From NCBI GenBank assembly GCA_029776225.1, contig JAKOTR010000098.1, positions 60,748 through 124,747 on the forward strand: a stretch of DNA of 64,000 nt, read 5' to 3'. Source of the DNA: Acidobacteriota bacterium. GTDB lineage: Bacteria > Acidobacteriota > Terriglobia > Bryobacterales > Bryobacteraceae. The notes below the pieces were generated by a model. The model searched no databases. It had not been told where the DNA came from and saw nothing but the letters and a program-made list of their open reading frames with translations. Positions 52,387 through 61,488 of this stretch are shown here, one piece after another. The first letter of the stretch is position 1, and every line of letters starts with the position of its first letter. The position numbers and the translations under genes were made by a program.

Positions 52387-53670
52387 ATGCGAACCGACGA
52401 TACGCCGGGGTCCCGGGTGATTTGTCGCGCGGCCGCCCTGCTCATGATATCCATTCTGCAGGCGGCGGCCCAGCCGCCGAATTCGGGAACCTTCAAGAAC
52501 CTGACGGTACGCGCCGAGGTGCGATCCCGGTACGAGGCCAGACAGGGGGTGGCCTTTGGCTTGAACCCGGACGTGGATGTCTTGCTGGTGCGCAGCCGGC
52601 TCGGCGTGACTTACACTCCGGCCCCGTGGTTCAGGGTGACAGGGGCGCTTCAGGATGCGCGGGCACCGTTTTATGGCCCGAACGCTCCCGGGTCGATGCG
52701 CGACTCCGCCGACCTGTACGAAAGCTATTTCGAACTTTTCCCGGACCGGAACGGGTTCGGCATGACTGCCGGCCGGGCGGAGTTGAGGTACGGAGAAGGC
52801 CGCCTGCTTGCCACTTCCAGTTGGGGCAACGTCCCGCGGCCATTCGACCACGCGCGAGTCTATTACCGGCTGCCGAAGGCCCGCCTCGAGCTGCTGTTCA
52901 TTTCGCCGGTGAAGATTCGCACCGGAGAATTCAACCGCCCCAGTTTGGGCGAGCGCGTCTGGGGCACGTACAACGTCTTCCCAACGCTGTATCGCGGAAT
53001 GCTGCTGGAGGCGTTTGCGCTGCGGCGGGAACAGAACCGTCCCGGCGGCTTCACCGGCGGCGACCGGGCTTTGGGAACAGACCGGCTCACGGTGAACACT
53101 TTTGGCTTCCATACAGCGGGGAGGCTGGTGCGCGGCGTGGACTGTGCGGCCGATGGCATACTGCAAACGGGACGCGTCGCCGGAGCCCGGCAGCGGGCGG
53201 GCGCCGGGGTCCTGGGCTTAAGCCGGCGCTGGATGATTGCCGGCAGAGCGCTCACCCTGCTCGGAGAGTACAAGTACGCTTCCGAAAGCTTCGATCAGCT
53301 ATACCCTTCTACTCACGACCGGTTCGGACATCAGGACCTGTTCGGCTGGCGCAACATACACAACGTGCGGTCGCTCGGTACGCTTGAGATACTCAGGAGT
53401 TTTTCGGTGAGCTTGATGTACAACGACTCCTGGCTGGCGAACCCGCGGGAGGCGCTCTACAACACCTCGGGGCAGGCGATTGCGCGTTCGCCGGATGGCG
53501 CCGCGGGCCGCCACATCGGCCGCGAACTGGATATCTTCGGCACGTACAAGTTCCGGCGGTTCCTATTCGGCGCGGGCTACGGTTACTTCTTCAAGGGCGA
53601 ATTTGTACGCGCAGCGACCCCCGGCATAAATTCCAGTTACGCATACTGCTTTCAGAGCGTAACGTATTAA
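52387..53670 (+). CDS. Outer-membrane beta-barrel, alginate-export-like
   Basis: A 427-residue protein with signal peptide (ALLMISILQAAAQP) and a run of alternating amphipathic beta strands, many ending in aromatic residues, up to a C-terminal SVTY. The strand pattern near residues 40-120 (VRAEVRSRYEARQG, VLLVRSRLGVTYTPAPWFRVTGALQDARA) is typical of the alginate-export porin family (AlgE-like), which also includes other anion and sugar porins. Its true solute is unknown. Translation is likely coupled to the preceding gene. Confidence 0.8.
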   Translation: MRTDDTPGSRVICRAAALLMISILQAAAQPPNSGTFKNLTVRAEVRSRYEARQGVAFGLNPDVDVLLVRSRLGVTYTPAPWFRVTGALQDARAPFYGPNAPGSMRDSADLYESYFELFPDRNGFGMTAGRAELRYGEGRLLATSSWGNVPRPFDHARVYYRLPKARLELLFISPVKIRTGEFNRPSLGERVWGTYNVFPTLYRGMLLEAFALRREQNRPGGFTGGDRALGTDRLTVNTFGFHTAGRLVRGVDCAADGILQTGRVAGARQRAGAGVLGLSRRWMIAGRALTLLGEYKYASESFDQLYPSTHDRFGHQDLFGWRNIHNVRSLGTLEILRSFSVSLMYNDSWLANPREALYNTSGQAIARSPDGAAGRHIGRELDIFGTYKFRRFLFGAGYGYFFKGEFVRAATPGINSSYAYCFQSVTY

Positions 53671-53724
53671 ACCCCGCACTTACTTTAGCTAAACATTTGG
53701 CAATTCCTATCCGATCAAACAGAT

Positions 53725-54078
53725 ATGGACAGGCACCTGGAACCGCGGATGCTGTGTTCGGATCTGATCGACGTTTTCTGGACGGACAAGAAGGGACGCA
53801 ACCGGTCCGCCCTGGCCAATCTGGAGGATATTGCGAGCTCGGGCGCCTGCATCCAGATGGACACGCCGGTGCCGCTGGAAACATTGGTGCGGCTGGCTCA
53901 CTCAAAAACGGAGTTGCGCGGGCGCGTGCGTTACTGCGTTTTTCGCGAGACGGGCTACTTCCTCGGCGTGGACTTCGAGCCGGACAGCCGGTGGAACAGG
54001 AACCGCTTCCGCCCCAAGCATATGCTGGATCCCCGCCGTCTCGTGAGGTCCCTCACCCGCGCTGCACGCGCGCGATAA
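53725..54078 (+). CDS. PilZ domain protein, copy 2
   Basis: A 117-residue PilZ protein paralogous to the one at 29835. Matching blocks are LEDIASSGACIQ (29835: LEDISSSGACLQ), RVRYCVFRETGYFLGVDFE (TVRYCIFRETGYFIGLQFD) and HMLDP (HLLDP). The N-terminal double-arginine motif is changed here to RHLEPR, so cyclic di-GMP affinity may differ. Its last 26 bases overlap the 3' end of the convergent oxidoreductase gene. Confidence 0.87.
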   Translation: MDRHLEPRMLCSDLIDVFWTDKKGRNRSALANLEDIASSGACIQMDTPVPLETLVRLAHSKTELRGRVRYCVFRETGYFLGVDFEPDSRWNRNRFRPKHMLDPRRLVRSLTRAARAR

Positions 54079-55459
54079 CCGCATCCGTCCCATAAGGCGC
54101 CCGCTGCTTTCTGGAGAGCAGGGCGTTGGCCTCGTCGTCATTCACGAAGCGCTCGCGTTCGGGGTCCCAGGTGAGCGTGCGTTTCAGCTTCATCGCTGCC
54201 CAGGCGATCAGGCAGGCGCTGCACGAGCGGTGCCCGGCCTCGACCGGCGCTACGGGTTGCGTGCGGTTGCGAATGCCCATCAGCCAGTCAAGGTGGTGAT
54301 CGTTCTGCGGGCTGGCATGCAGGCGCGTCTCGTGGGGCTTGAACCCCGAGGTGAGGATGCGGAGGTCGCTGGCATCGAGCGCCTGACTGCGAATGCCGGC
54401 GGCCACCTCGGCCGGGTTGTACCTGCCGCGCGTCACCCAAATCCAACCCTCTTCGCCGATGAAGCGGATCCCGTTCGGGTATTTCTCGCTGATGTACATC
54501 ACCGCGCCGTTGGCGTATCGCGCGCGCACGTGGTACGGCCCGTGCACATCCCAGAGGCCCTTTTTCGGAAATTCGGCTGATGCGGTCACCTCGATGGGGC
54601 CTGTGTGTTCCGTGCCCATCGCCCAGTGGACGGTGTCGATGTGATGCGTCCCCCAGCCGGTGATCATGCCGGCGCCGAACTGCTCGCAGCGCAGCCAGCC
54701 CGGGCGGTCGTAGCGCAGCTTGGGGTCGCTCGACTGCGGATGCACCCGCTTCTCGGTGTAATAGACGTACGGCGTTGATCCCAGCCACATGTCGTAGTCG
54801 AGATTCGGCGGCACGGGCATTTCCGGCTCTTCCTCGCCGGGCGGGTCTTCGGGCAGCCCGATATAAATCTCTTTGACCTTGCCGATGCGCCCGTTTCGGA
54901 CCAGCTCGCATGCCAGCCGGAAGTGGGCATCCGAACGCTGCTGGCTCCCGAGCTGGAAGATGCGCCCCGTTTGTTTGACGATGTCCGCCATCTGGCGGCC
55001 TTCACGTATGGTCAGCGAGGCCGGTTTCTGCAAAAAGATATCCTTGCCGGCCAGCGCGGCCTCGATGGCGGGCTGCGCGTGCCAGTGGTCCGGCGTGCTG
55101 ATGGCGACCGCGTCGATGCTCTTGTCCTCGAGCATCTCCCGGTAGTCCCGGTAAGTTTTTATCGAGGCATAGCCGTTGCTGCCGAACTTCGCCGCGTAGG
55201 CGCGTTCCAAGAATTCCTTGCCGTCCTGGAGCCGGATGGTATCGACATCGCAGACCGCTACGTAGCGCGCGATGCCGCTGTGCTTCAGAATGCCAGGGAA
55301 CTCCATGCTGCGCGCGATGCGGCCGCAGCCGATCTGTGCCACCTGGATCAGGTTGCTGGGAGCGCTCTTGCCAAGGACCCGCGAGGGAACGATGGCGGGA
55401 AAGGCCAACGTGGCGGCGGCCTTCGCGAAGCCGCGCCGGGAAAGCCGGTCTGGGCTCAT
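54053..55459 (-). CDS. Tat-exported Gfo/Idh/MocA family oxidoreductase
   Basis: A 468-residue NAD(P)-binding protein. A Tat signal (LSRRGFAKAAATLAFPAIVPSRVLG) is followed by a Rossmann fold (VAQIGCGRIARSMEFPGI) and the family EKP-like motif replaced by LQKPASLT. The substrate domain has HHIDTVHWAMG, with two histidines often near the active site, and ends in LKRTLTWDPERERFVND. Family members oxidise sugars or isomerise sugar derivatives. Tat export suggests that it binds its cofactor in the cytoplasm before folding. Confidence 0.9.
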   Translation of the reverse strand: MSPDRLSRRGFAKAAATLAFPAIVPSRVLGKSAPSNLIQVAQIGCGRIARSMEFPGILKHSGIARYVAVCDVDTIRLQDGKEFLERAYAAKFGSNGYASIKTYRDYREMLEDKSIDAVAISTPDHWHAQPAIEAALAGKDIFLQKPASLTIREGRQMADIVKQTGRIFQLGSQQRSDAHFRLACELVRNGRIGKVKEIYIGLPEDPPGEEEPEMPVPPNLDYDMWLGSTPYVYYTEKRVHPQSSDPKLRYDRPGWLRCEQFGAGMITGWGTHHIDTVHWAMGTEHTGPIEVTASAEFPKKGLWDVHGPYHVRARYANGAVMYISEKYPNGIRFIGEEGWIWVTRGRYNPAEVAAGIRSQALDASDLRILTSGFKPHETRLHASPQNDHHLDWLMGIRNRTQPVAPVEAGHRSCSACLIAWAAMKLKRTLTWDPERERFVNDDEANALLSRKQRAPYGTDAVIARVQRG

Positions 55460-55517
55460 AGCGTCATAATATATCCGCTCCGGGGAGGTGTTGGATTTAC
55501 CCCGGGCGCCGCGGCGT

Positions 55518-55664
55518 TTACATTTGCAGGCCGCAGTTTTCAAGCGGCGGCTCCACCGGCGGCGCGCGCCTGCGGAAACGTTTCCGAACCAGGTGAAGGC
55601 GTTTGGTTTGAAGCACTTGCGCCCCGCCCTGCCCGAGGCCCGGAAGCCCTCTCTTATCGAACGA
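55518..55664 (-). pseudogene. M3 peptidase C-terminal remnant
   Basis: An open frame encodes KRFRRRAPPVEPPLENCGLQM, nearly the same as the end of the intact M3 peptidase at 56284 (KRFRGRAPSVEPLLERRGLK). The preceding residues (SFDKRG...) align with LFDKAT at the same distance. The DNA match is strongest over about 45 bases at 55534-55580. The front of the gene is missing, so this is the tail of a lost paralogue or of a duplication. Confidence 0.7.
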
Positions 55665-55784
55665 CTCTCTACAGCTAGTTAGGTTATTGCTGCATGTTGT
55701 ACCTTGACGAGAAATAAGAATCCAGTTTAGGCTCATTCCGTACTACGGAGGGTGAAATCCCGAATTACGCGGGCGGGCGGAAAG

Positions 55785-56236
55785 ATGTTTCGTTTCCTAC
55801 GTTCTGTTGCTGTGCTACCGCTATTTCAATAGCCGTTGCGGCGCAGGAGCCGCGGCTTATTGCCGCCAATGACATACCCACTGGGCTCCATGAACGCGCT
55901 CAAGTGCGAATAGGCACCCGCGGAAAACGCGTTGTCACCGGTACAGTCGCCACGGAGAGCATGGTTGTTCAAACAGGCTCCCAGGAAACACAAATTCCAT
56001 TCAAGGAAATCGACTGGTTCAGGTTAACCGTCAACCAAGGCAACAAGCGCACATGGCTTCCGTTCATCCTGTGCGCAACGGTCGGAACGACCGCCTTCAT
56101 CGCAGCCAGCGCCACGGAAGAGCTACAGTCGACTTATCTGCCAATGGCCGCCGCTTTGACGATTGGTCTCGGATTCGGCGGTTACTATGCGGGCAGGGCG
56201 TTGGATCGTGAAGAGATTACATACAAAGTCAAGTAG
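55785..56236 (+). CDS. Small exported membrane protein, frameshift in signal peptide
   Basis: The main frame (55904-56236 from a GTG) encodes 110 residues: a beta-rich part (VVTGTVATESMVVQTGSQETQIPF) and two hydrophobic segments (WLPFILCATVGTTAFIAAS and PMAAALTIGLGFGGYYAG). In the same frame, protein-like residues extend upstream to about 55810 (TAISIAVAAQEPRLIAAND), but no start codon is found there. A different frame from ATG 55785 gives MFRFLRSVAVLPL, the expected start of a signal peptide. One indel near 55815-55835 would join them. Low GC suggests transferred DNA. Confidence 0.55.
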
Positions 56237-56283
56237 CAAGCCAGTCTCTTCTAACCCAGGCCGCCGTCGAACTTACTCGGCGC

Positions 56284-58383
56284 TTATTTCAGGCCGCGCC
56301 TTTCAAGCAGCGGCTCCACCGACGGCGCGCGCCCGCGGAAGCGCTTGTACATCTCCATGGCATCGCCGGTTCCACCGCGCTCCAGAATCTCTTTGCGGAA
56401 CGCCGCGGCAGTCGCCTTATCGAAAAGCCCTTTCTCCTTGAACGCCTGAAACGCGTCGCTGTCCAGCACTTCGCTCCAGATGTAACTGTAATAGCCGGCC
56501 GCGTACCCGCCCGAGAAAATGTGCTGGAAGTACGGGCTGCGATAGCGCACCACAATCTCAGGCATCATGCGCATCTTCTCCAGAGAGGCCTTCTCGAACG
56601 CGGCGGCGTCCGGCGCCTCTCCGGTGATGGTGTGCCAGTCCATATCGAGCAGCGATGCGGCGAGGTACTCGACCGTGGCGAATCCCTGGTTGAATTTTTT
56701 CGAGTCCTGGATCTTTTTCACGAGATCCTGGGGGATGACCTCGCCAGTCTTGTAATGCCGGGCGTAAACCTTCAGCACTTCCGGCTCGAAAGCCCAGTTC
56801 TCCATGATTTGCGATGGCAGCTCGACGAAATCGCGCGGCACCGTGGACAGACTCCGGTAATGAATGCGCGAGAGGAGCGAATGCAGCGCGTGGCCGAATT
56901 CGTGGAACAGAGTCTCGACCTCTTCCTGGTTCAGGAGAGCGGGCCGGCCGGCGGAAGGACGCGTGAAGTTACACACGTTCACCACGATCGGGCGCACGTC
57001 CTTGCCGTCCTTGTGATACTGGCCGCGGTAGCGGCTGGACCAGGCGCCCCCGCGCTTGCCAGGCCGGGGATGGTAGTCGGTGAAGAACAGGCCCAGGTGC
57101 GAGCCGTCCACGTCCTTGACCTCAAACGTACGGACCTCGGGGTGATATTTCGGAATATCCATGCGCTCGGTGAACGTCAAGCCGTAGAGCCTGTTCGCCA
57201 CATAGAAGGCGCCCTTCAGCACGTTGTCAAGGGGGAAATATTCCCGGAGCTGGTCCTCGTCGAGTTTGTACCTCGCCTGCTTGATTCGCTCGGCGTAGTA
57301 TCTCCAGTCCCAGGGCTCGAGCTTGTGGTTGCCGCCCTGCTCGTCGATTAATTTCTGCAACTCGGCCGCTTCCCTCCGCGCGACTTTCAACGCCGGCTCC
57401 CAAAGCTGATTGAGCAGGCCGTACACCTGCGCGGGCTCCTTGGCCATTCTTTCTTCGAGGGCGTAGTGCGCATACGTCGGGTAGCCGAGCAGTTTCGCCC
57501 GCTCGGCGCGCAGGGCGGCGATTCGCGCCAGTATCTGCTTGTTGTCGTACTCGTTCCCGTTGTCGCCGCGCTTGATATAGGCGGTGAAGATCTGGCGCCG
57601 CAGCTCGCGGTTCTCGGCGTAGGAGAGAAAAGGCCAGATGCTCGGAGCGTGCAGCGTGAATACCCATTTCCCCGGCTGCCCTGCCGCCCGGGCCGCTTCA
57701 GCCGCCGCCGAAACGATGGCTTCTGGCAGGCCTGCAAGATCGGCCTTGTCCTCGATGACGAGCTGGTAAGCGTTGGTCTCCTTGAGCAGGTTGTCGCCGA
57801 AACGCACGCTCAGCACCGAGAGCTCGGCGTTAATCTCTCGGAACCTCTTCTTGTGGTCCTCGCTCAGATTCGCGCCGCCGCGAACGAAGTCTTTGTAGGT
57901 TTCCTCGAGGAGTTTTCTTTGTTCGGCGTTGAGGTTGAGCTCGTCCCGCTTTTCCCAGACCGCCTTGACGCGCGCGAAGAGCCGCTGATCCAGGAGGATG
58001 TCGTCCTGGAGTGCGGCGCGCATCGGCGCGACCTGCCTCGCTACCTCCTGGAGCCGGTCGTTCGTCTCGGCGCTGGTAAGGTTTGAGAATACCGCGTACA
58101 CTTTGTCGAGCAACTCGCCGGAGGCGTCGAGGGCCTCGATCGTGTTCGCGAAGGTTGGCGGCTCCGGGTTCGCCGAAATCGCCTGCACTTCGCGGCGCTG
58201 CTCATCGATGCCCGCCTTCAGCGCGGGCAGAAAGTGCTCGTCGGCAATCTCATTAAACGGGGGAACGCCGAACGGCGTGTTCCATTCCCTAAGCAGGGGG
58301 TTGGATTGGGCGTTTGCGTTCATCTGGGCAAGGGCAAATAAGGAGCACACAAGGAGCCCCGCGAGGAGCATGGCACATCGCAT
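56284..58383 (-). CDS. M3 family metallopeptidase (oligopeptidase A/Dcp type)
   Basis: A 699-residue zinc peptidase. HEFGH (494-498) binds zinc, and the third ligand glutamate lies some 25 residues later (DFVELPSQIMENW). A signal-like N-terminus (MLLAGLLVCSLFALAQ) suggests a periplasmic enzyme. Its fold is the usual helical clamp; YSYIWSEVLDSDAFQAF is typical of the end. It degrades short peptides, as oligopeptidase A or dipeptidyl carboxypeptidase Dcp. It is the last gene of the deoC operon; a decayed copy of its end lies downstream. Confidence 0.93.
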   Translation of the reverse strand: MRCAMLLAGLLVCSLFALAQMNANAQSNPLLREWNTPFGVPPFNEIADEHFLPALKAGIDEQRREVQAISANPEPPTFANTIEALDASGELLDKVYAVFSNLTSAETNDRLQEVARQVAPMRAALQDDILLDQRLFARVKAVWEKRDELNLNAEQRKLLEETYKDFVRGGANLSEDHKKRFREINAELSVLSVRFGDNLLKETNAYQLVIEDKADLAGLPEAIVSAAAEAARAAGQPGKWVFTLHAPSIWPFLSYAENRELRRQIFTAYIKRGDNGNEYDNKQILARIAALRAERAKLLGYPTYAHYALEERMAKEPAQVYGLLNQLWEPALKVARREAAELQKLIDEQGGNHKLEPWDWRYYAERIKQARYKLDEDQLREYFPLDNVLKGAFYVANRLYGLTFTERMDIPKYHPEVRTFEVKDVDGSHLGLFFTDYHPRPGKRGGAWSSRYRGQYHKDGKDVRPIVVNVCNFTRPSAGRPALLNQEEVETLFHEFGHALHSLLSRIHYRSLSTVPRDFVELPSQIMENWAFEPEVLKVYARHYKTGEVIPQDLVKKIQDSKKFNQGFATVEYLAASLLDMDWHTITGEAPDAAAFEKASLEKMRMMPEIVVRYRSPYFQHIFSGGYAAGYYSYIWSEVLDSDAFQAFKEKGLFDKATAAAFRKEILERGGTGDAMEMYKRFRGRAPSVEPLLERRGLK

Positions 58384-58428
58384 AGACTGTCAGCCTACCA
58401 GTTCCGGGGTACCGCCCGCGCGGAGCTT

Positions 58429-59748
58429 TCAGGGCTTTACGACGGAGCCGTCCAGGGCGCGGTCCGTCCGGTACGCACCGCCACCTCTGATTTCGCCAAT
58501 GGGGTACTTTGCCGCCATCTCCTCGTTGATATCGATGCCGAGGCCCGGCCTGTCGCTCCCATAGAGGTAGCCGCGCCGCAACTGCGCCGTGCCCGGCATC
58601 ATCTCATGAACCACCGGCGGGAACTGGTTCTCTTCCTGGATGCCGAAGGCGGTGCTCGAAATGTCCACGTGGTAACTGGCCATCTGGTTCACGGGATCGT
58701 TTTCACCGCCCTCCTGGAAGGCGGTGCGGACGCCGAAGAACTCGCATAGTGTGGCCATCTTCTTCGCCGCCGTGATGCCTCCGCTGGCGGCCAGGCGGCA
58801 GCGCACGAAGTCGATCTGCCGCTCGACGACCAGCGGCACCCACTCGTAGGGATGCGAAAACACCTCGCCGACGGCTTGAGGCGTCGAGCACACCTGCCGG
58901 ATCTGGCGGTACCACGCGATCTGCTCGGGCGGCAGCACGTCCTCAATGAAGAACATCTGGTAAGGCTCCATGCGGCGCGAAAACTCGACCGCGTTGATTC
59001 CGCTCAGATGCGAGTGCACGTCATGGAGGAGTTTCGGCTCGGATCCGACCTTCGAGCGGATATACTCGAACACTTTAGGAATCGTGGAGACGTACTGTTC
59101 TTCGTCGAAAGCGAGTCCGGTGTACCCGCCCTCGGGGCGGTTCCCGCTCCCCGGAGGAAAAAATCCTCCGCCGCCGTAGCCGCCTTCGCCATACTGCACG
59201 CGGACGTGGCGGAACCCGTTGGCGAGCGATTTTTGGAGGCTGGCGAGCGCCTGCTCCCTGTCGCGGCCGGCGGCGTGGTCATAGCACGCCACGGCGTCGC
59301 GTGTCTTCCCGCCCAACAGTTCGTAAACCGGCATGCCGGCGCGCTTGCCCTTGATGTCCCATAGGGCCATGTCCATCGCGCTCAGCACATTGTTGTTCAC
59401 CGGCCCATAGCGCCAGTACGTGCGGAAATGCGCGCTCTGCCATAGATCCTCAATGCGGTCGGGATCCTTGCCGATCAGCCACGGTATGAGGTGCTTTTCG
59501 AGCGCGGCTACCACGGCGTGGGTCTGGTAATGATTGTTGGCCGAACCGATTCCGTAGAGCCCCGGTTCGCTGGTGATGATCTTCAAGAACACCCAGCGGT
59601 AGCTGCGGCCTCCGCTGGTGGTGATGACCTTGGCGTCCTTGATTGTCAACGGCGCTAAACCGCGTGTCCGCCGATCGTATTGCGCGGCGGCCGCGGGTGC
59701 CATCGCCGGCGCGGCCAACACCGCTTTCGCAAAGCTTCTTCGGTCCAT
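58429..59748 (-). CDS. Enolase-superfamily (mandelate racemase/MLE group) enzyme, exported
   Basis: A 439-residue protein with a Tat-like signal (DRRSFAKAVLAAPAMAPAAAAQ). An N-terminal capping domain has ALWDIKGKRAGMPVYELLGGK. The barrel shows metal-ligand candidates in LLHDVHSHL and FFIEDVLPPEQ, and a later ligand in a QAVGEVFSH segment. Acid-sugar dehydratases such as galactonate or mannonate dehydratase show such features. Substrate uncertain. It lies 36 bases after the sugar isomerase and 45 bases before the M3 peptidase. Confidence 0.87.
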   Translation of the reverse strand: MDRRSFAKAVLAAPAMAPAAAAQYDRRTRGLAPLTIKDAKVITTSGGRSYRWVFLKIITSEPGLYGIGSANNHYQTHAVVAALEKHLIPWLIGKDPDRIEDLWQSAHFRTYWRYGPVNNNVLSAMDMALWDIKGKRAGMPVYELLGGKTRDAVACYDHAAGRDREQALASLQKSLANGFRHVRVQYGEGGYGGGGFFPPGSGNRPEGGYTGLAFDEEQYVSTIPKVFEYIRSKVGSEPKLLHDVHSHLSGINAVEFSRRMEPYQMFFIEDVLPPEQIAWYRQIRQVCSTPQAVGEVFSHPYEWVPLVVERQIDFVRCRLAASGGITAAKKMATLCEFFGVRTAFQEGGENDPVNQMASYHVDISSTAFGIQEENQFPPVVHEMMPGTAQLRRGYLYGSDRPGLGIDINEEMAAKYPIGEIRGGGAYRTDRALDGSVVKP

Positions 59749-59784
59749 CGCAAACCCCTCCGCGCAAGTATACCGAGGGCCGCC

Positions 59785-60702
59785 CTAAGCCGGCAAAAAC
59801 TGCCGCAGGTAGACCGCGCTCTGCCGCAGCGCCGCTTTCCGGTTTTCGAGCGAGCCCTCGTAGGCGCGGTCCTCGACTTCGACGCATATCGGGCCCTGGT
59901 AGCCGGCGTCGGTCAATGCCGAGATGAGGCGGCCCCAGTCGACGTCTCCAAGCCCCGGCAGTTTCGGCGTGTGGAACTGGAGCGGTTCCGCCAGAATGCC
60001 TACTTCATCGAGCCGGTGCTGGTCCACCCGCGCGTCCTTGGCGTGCGCGTGGAAAATGCGGCCGGCGAACTCGCGTACCGCGCGCACGTAGTCGATGCGC
60101 TGCCAGACCAGGTGCGAGGGGTCAAAGTTGAGTCCGAAGTTGCCGTCCGGGATGTCGTTGAACATGCGCCGCCAAATCGCGGGCGTCGTCGCCAGGTTCT
60201 TGCCACCGGGCCACTCGTCGCGGGTGAACAGCATGGGGCAGTTCTCGATGGCGATCCGGATGCCGTGGTCGGCCGCGAAGCGCACCAGCGGCCGCCAGAC
60301 CTCGAGAAAGCGCGGCCAGTTCTCGTCCACCGAGCGCGTCCAGTCGCGGCCGATGAACGTGTTGACGACACCGACGCCCAGATGCTTGGCCGCCACGATC
60401 ACCTTCCGCAGATGATCGATGTAAACCTGCGCCTCCTCGAGGTTTGGGGCGAGCGGGTTCGGGTAATACCCCAGACCGCTGATCGCCACGCCGGCGCTGG
60501 CGGCCTTTTCCGTGATGCGGGCCGCGTCGTCCGGCGTCAGGCTCGCGACATCGATGTGCGTCACCCCGGCGTAGCGCCGCTCGGCTTTGCCCTTCGGCCA
60601 GCACATCAGTTCAACGCAGGAGAAGCGCTCCGACGAAGCGAACTGAAAAACCTCGTCGAGCGAAAGATCGGGAAGAATCGCGCTGACAAATCCAAGTTTC
60701 AT
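59785..60702 (-). CDS. Sugar phosphate isomerase/epimerase (AP endonuclease 2 family)
   Basis: A 305-residue TIM-barrel protein: start [34 protein letters not shown], metal-side glutamate/aspartate candidates in [20 protein letters not shown], and HAKDARV, and an end [15 protein letters not shown]. These match the xylose-isomerase-like family that handles myo-inositol or other sugars. Its ATG overlaps the deoC stop by ATGA, so the two are one transcript. Confidence 0.9.
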   Translation of the reverse strand: MKLGFVSAILPDLSLDEVFQFASSERFSCVELMCWPKGKAERRYAGVTHIDVASLTPDDAARITEKAASAGVAISGLGYYPNPLAPNLEEAQVYIDHLRKVIVAAKHLGVGVVNTFIGRDWTRSVDENWPRFLEVWRPLVRFAADHGIRIAIENCPMLFTRDEWPGGKNLATTPAIWRRMFNDIPDGNFGLNFDPSHLVWQRIDYVRAVREFAGRIFHAHAKDARVDQHRLDEVGILAEPLQFHTPKLPGLGDVDWGRLISALTDAGYQGPICVEVEDRAYEGSLENRKAALRQSAVYLRQFLPA

Positions 60703-61394
60703 ACCTCAACTCCAGCCAGACTCTGCTTGCATGCTTCAAGGATTTCCACCGTGCGAGTAGCCCCACATCGCGAGGCGCCGAGCGCGCGCACTTCCAGAAG
60801 ACTTTCCAGCGTGCGCACGCCGCCCGCCGCTTTGATCTTTACGCTCGGCGGCGTGTGCTTGCGCATGAGGATCAGGTCAGCGTGGGTCGCGCCCCCGCTG
60901 CCGTATCCGGTCGAGGTCTTGACGAAGTCCGCGCCCAGTTCCGCGCAGATTTCGCAAAGCCGGATCTTGTGGCTGTCCTCGAGGTAGCAGTTTTCAAAGA
61001 TCACTTTGACAATGGCGCCTCCCTCATGCGACCGGTCCACGACCGCGCGAATATCCTCGCGGACAAAGTCCCAGTCCCCGCTCAGCACCTTGCCGATGTT
61101 GACCACCATGTCGAGCTCGGCAGCGCCATCCGCGAGCGCCTGCTCGACCTCCGCGACTTTGATGGCGGTCGCATTCCCGCCGTGGGGAAACCCGATCACG
61201 GTGCCGGGCGCGACGCCGCTGCCCGCCAGCAGTTCCGCACAGCGTTTCACGTAGTACGGTTTGATGCAGACGGAGGCAACATTGTAGTCGCGGGCGATTC
61301 GGCAGCCCTCCTCGAGCTCGTCATCCCTCAGCACAGGATTCAAGAGCGAGTGATCGATCATCTTCGCGATGTCGAGGTACGTGTACGGCATCAT
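60699..61394 (-). CDS. deoC: Deoxyribose-phosphate aldolase
   Basis: A 231-residue class I aldolase that splits 2-deoxyribose 5-phosphate into glyceraldehyde 3-phosphate and acetaldehyde. The Schiff-base lysine is K159 in [10 protein letters not shown] second lysine is K188 (VKIKAAGG), and D95 (AAELDMVVN) acts in proton transfer. First gene of a four-gene operon with the sugar isomerase, dehydratase and M3 peptidase. The frame runs upstream, but [16 protein letters not shown] is the family start. Confidence 0.93.
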   Translation of the reverse strand: MMPYTYLDIAKMIDHSLLNPVLRDDELEEGCRIARDYNVASVCIKPYYVKRCAELLAGSGVAPGTVIGFPHGGNATAIKVAEVEQALADGAAELDMVVNIGKVLSGDWDFVREDIRAVVDRSHEGGAIVKVIFENCYLEDSHKIRLCEICAELGADFVKTSTGYGSGGATHADLILMRKHTPPSVKIKAAGGVRTLESLLEVRALGASRCGATRTVEILEACKQSLAGVEV

Positions 61395-61435
61395 GGAGTC
61401 CTTCAGATTGTATCGTAGATATCGGGACCTGAAAC

Positions 61436-61470
61436 AGAAAAAGGGCACGGAGGTTTGCGCCTCCGTGCCC
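61436..61470 (-). terminator. Rho-independent terminator of the surface-protein gene
   Basis: On the minus strand an 11-bp perfect stem (GGGCACGGAGG / CCTCCGTGCCC, 61470-61460 with 61453-61443) with a 6-base loop is followed by a T-run at 61442-61438. It lies 18 bases after the stop of the large gene at 61489 and separates it from the deoC operon. Confidence 0.93.
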
Positions 61471-61488
61471 CAGGGAAGAACCGGGCGG

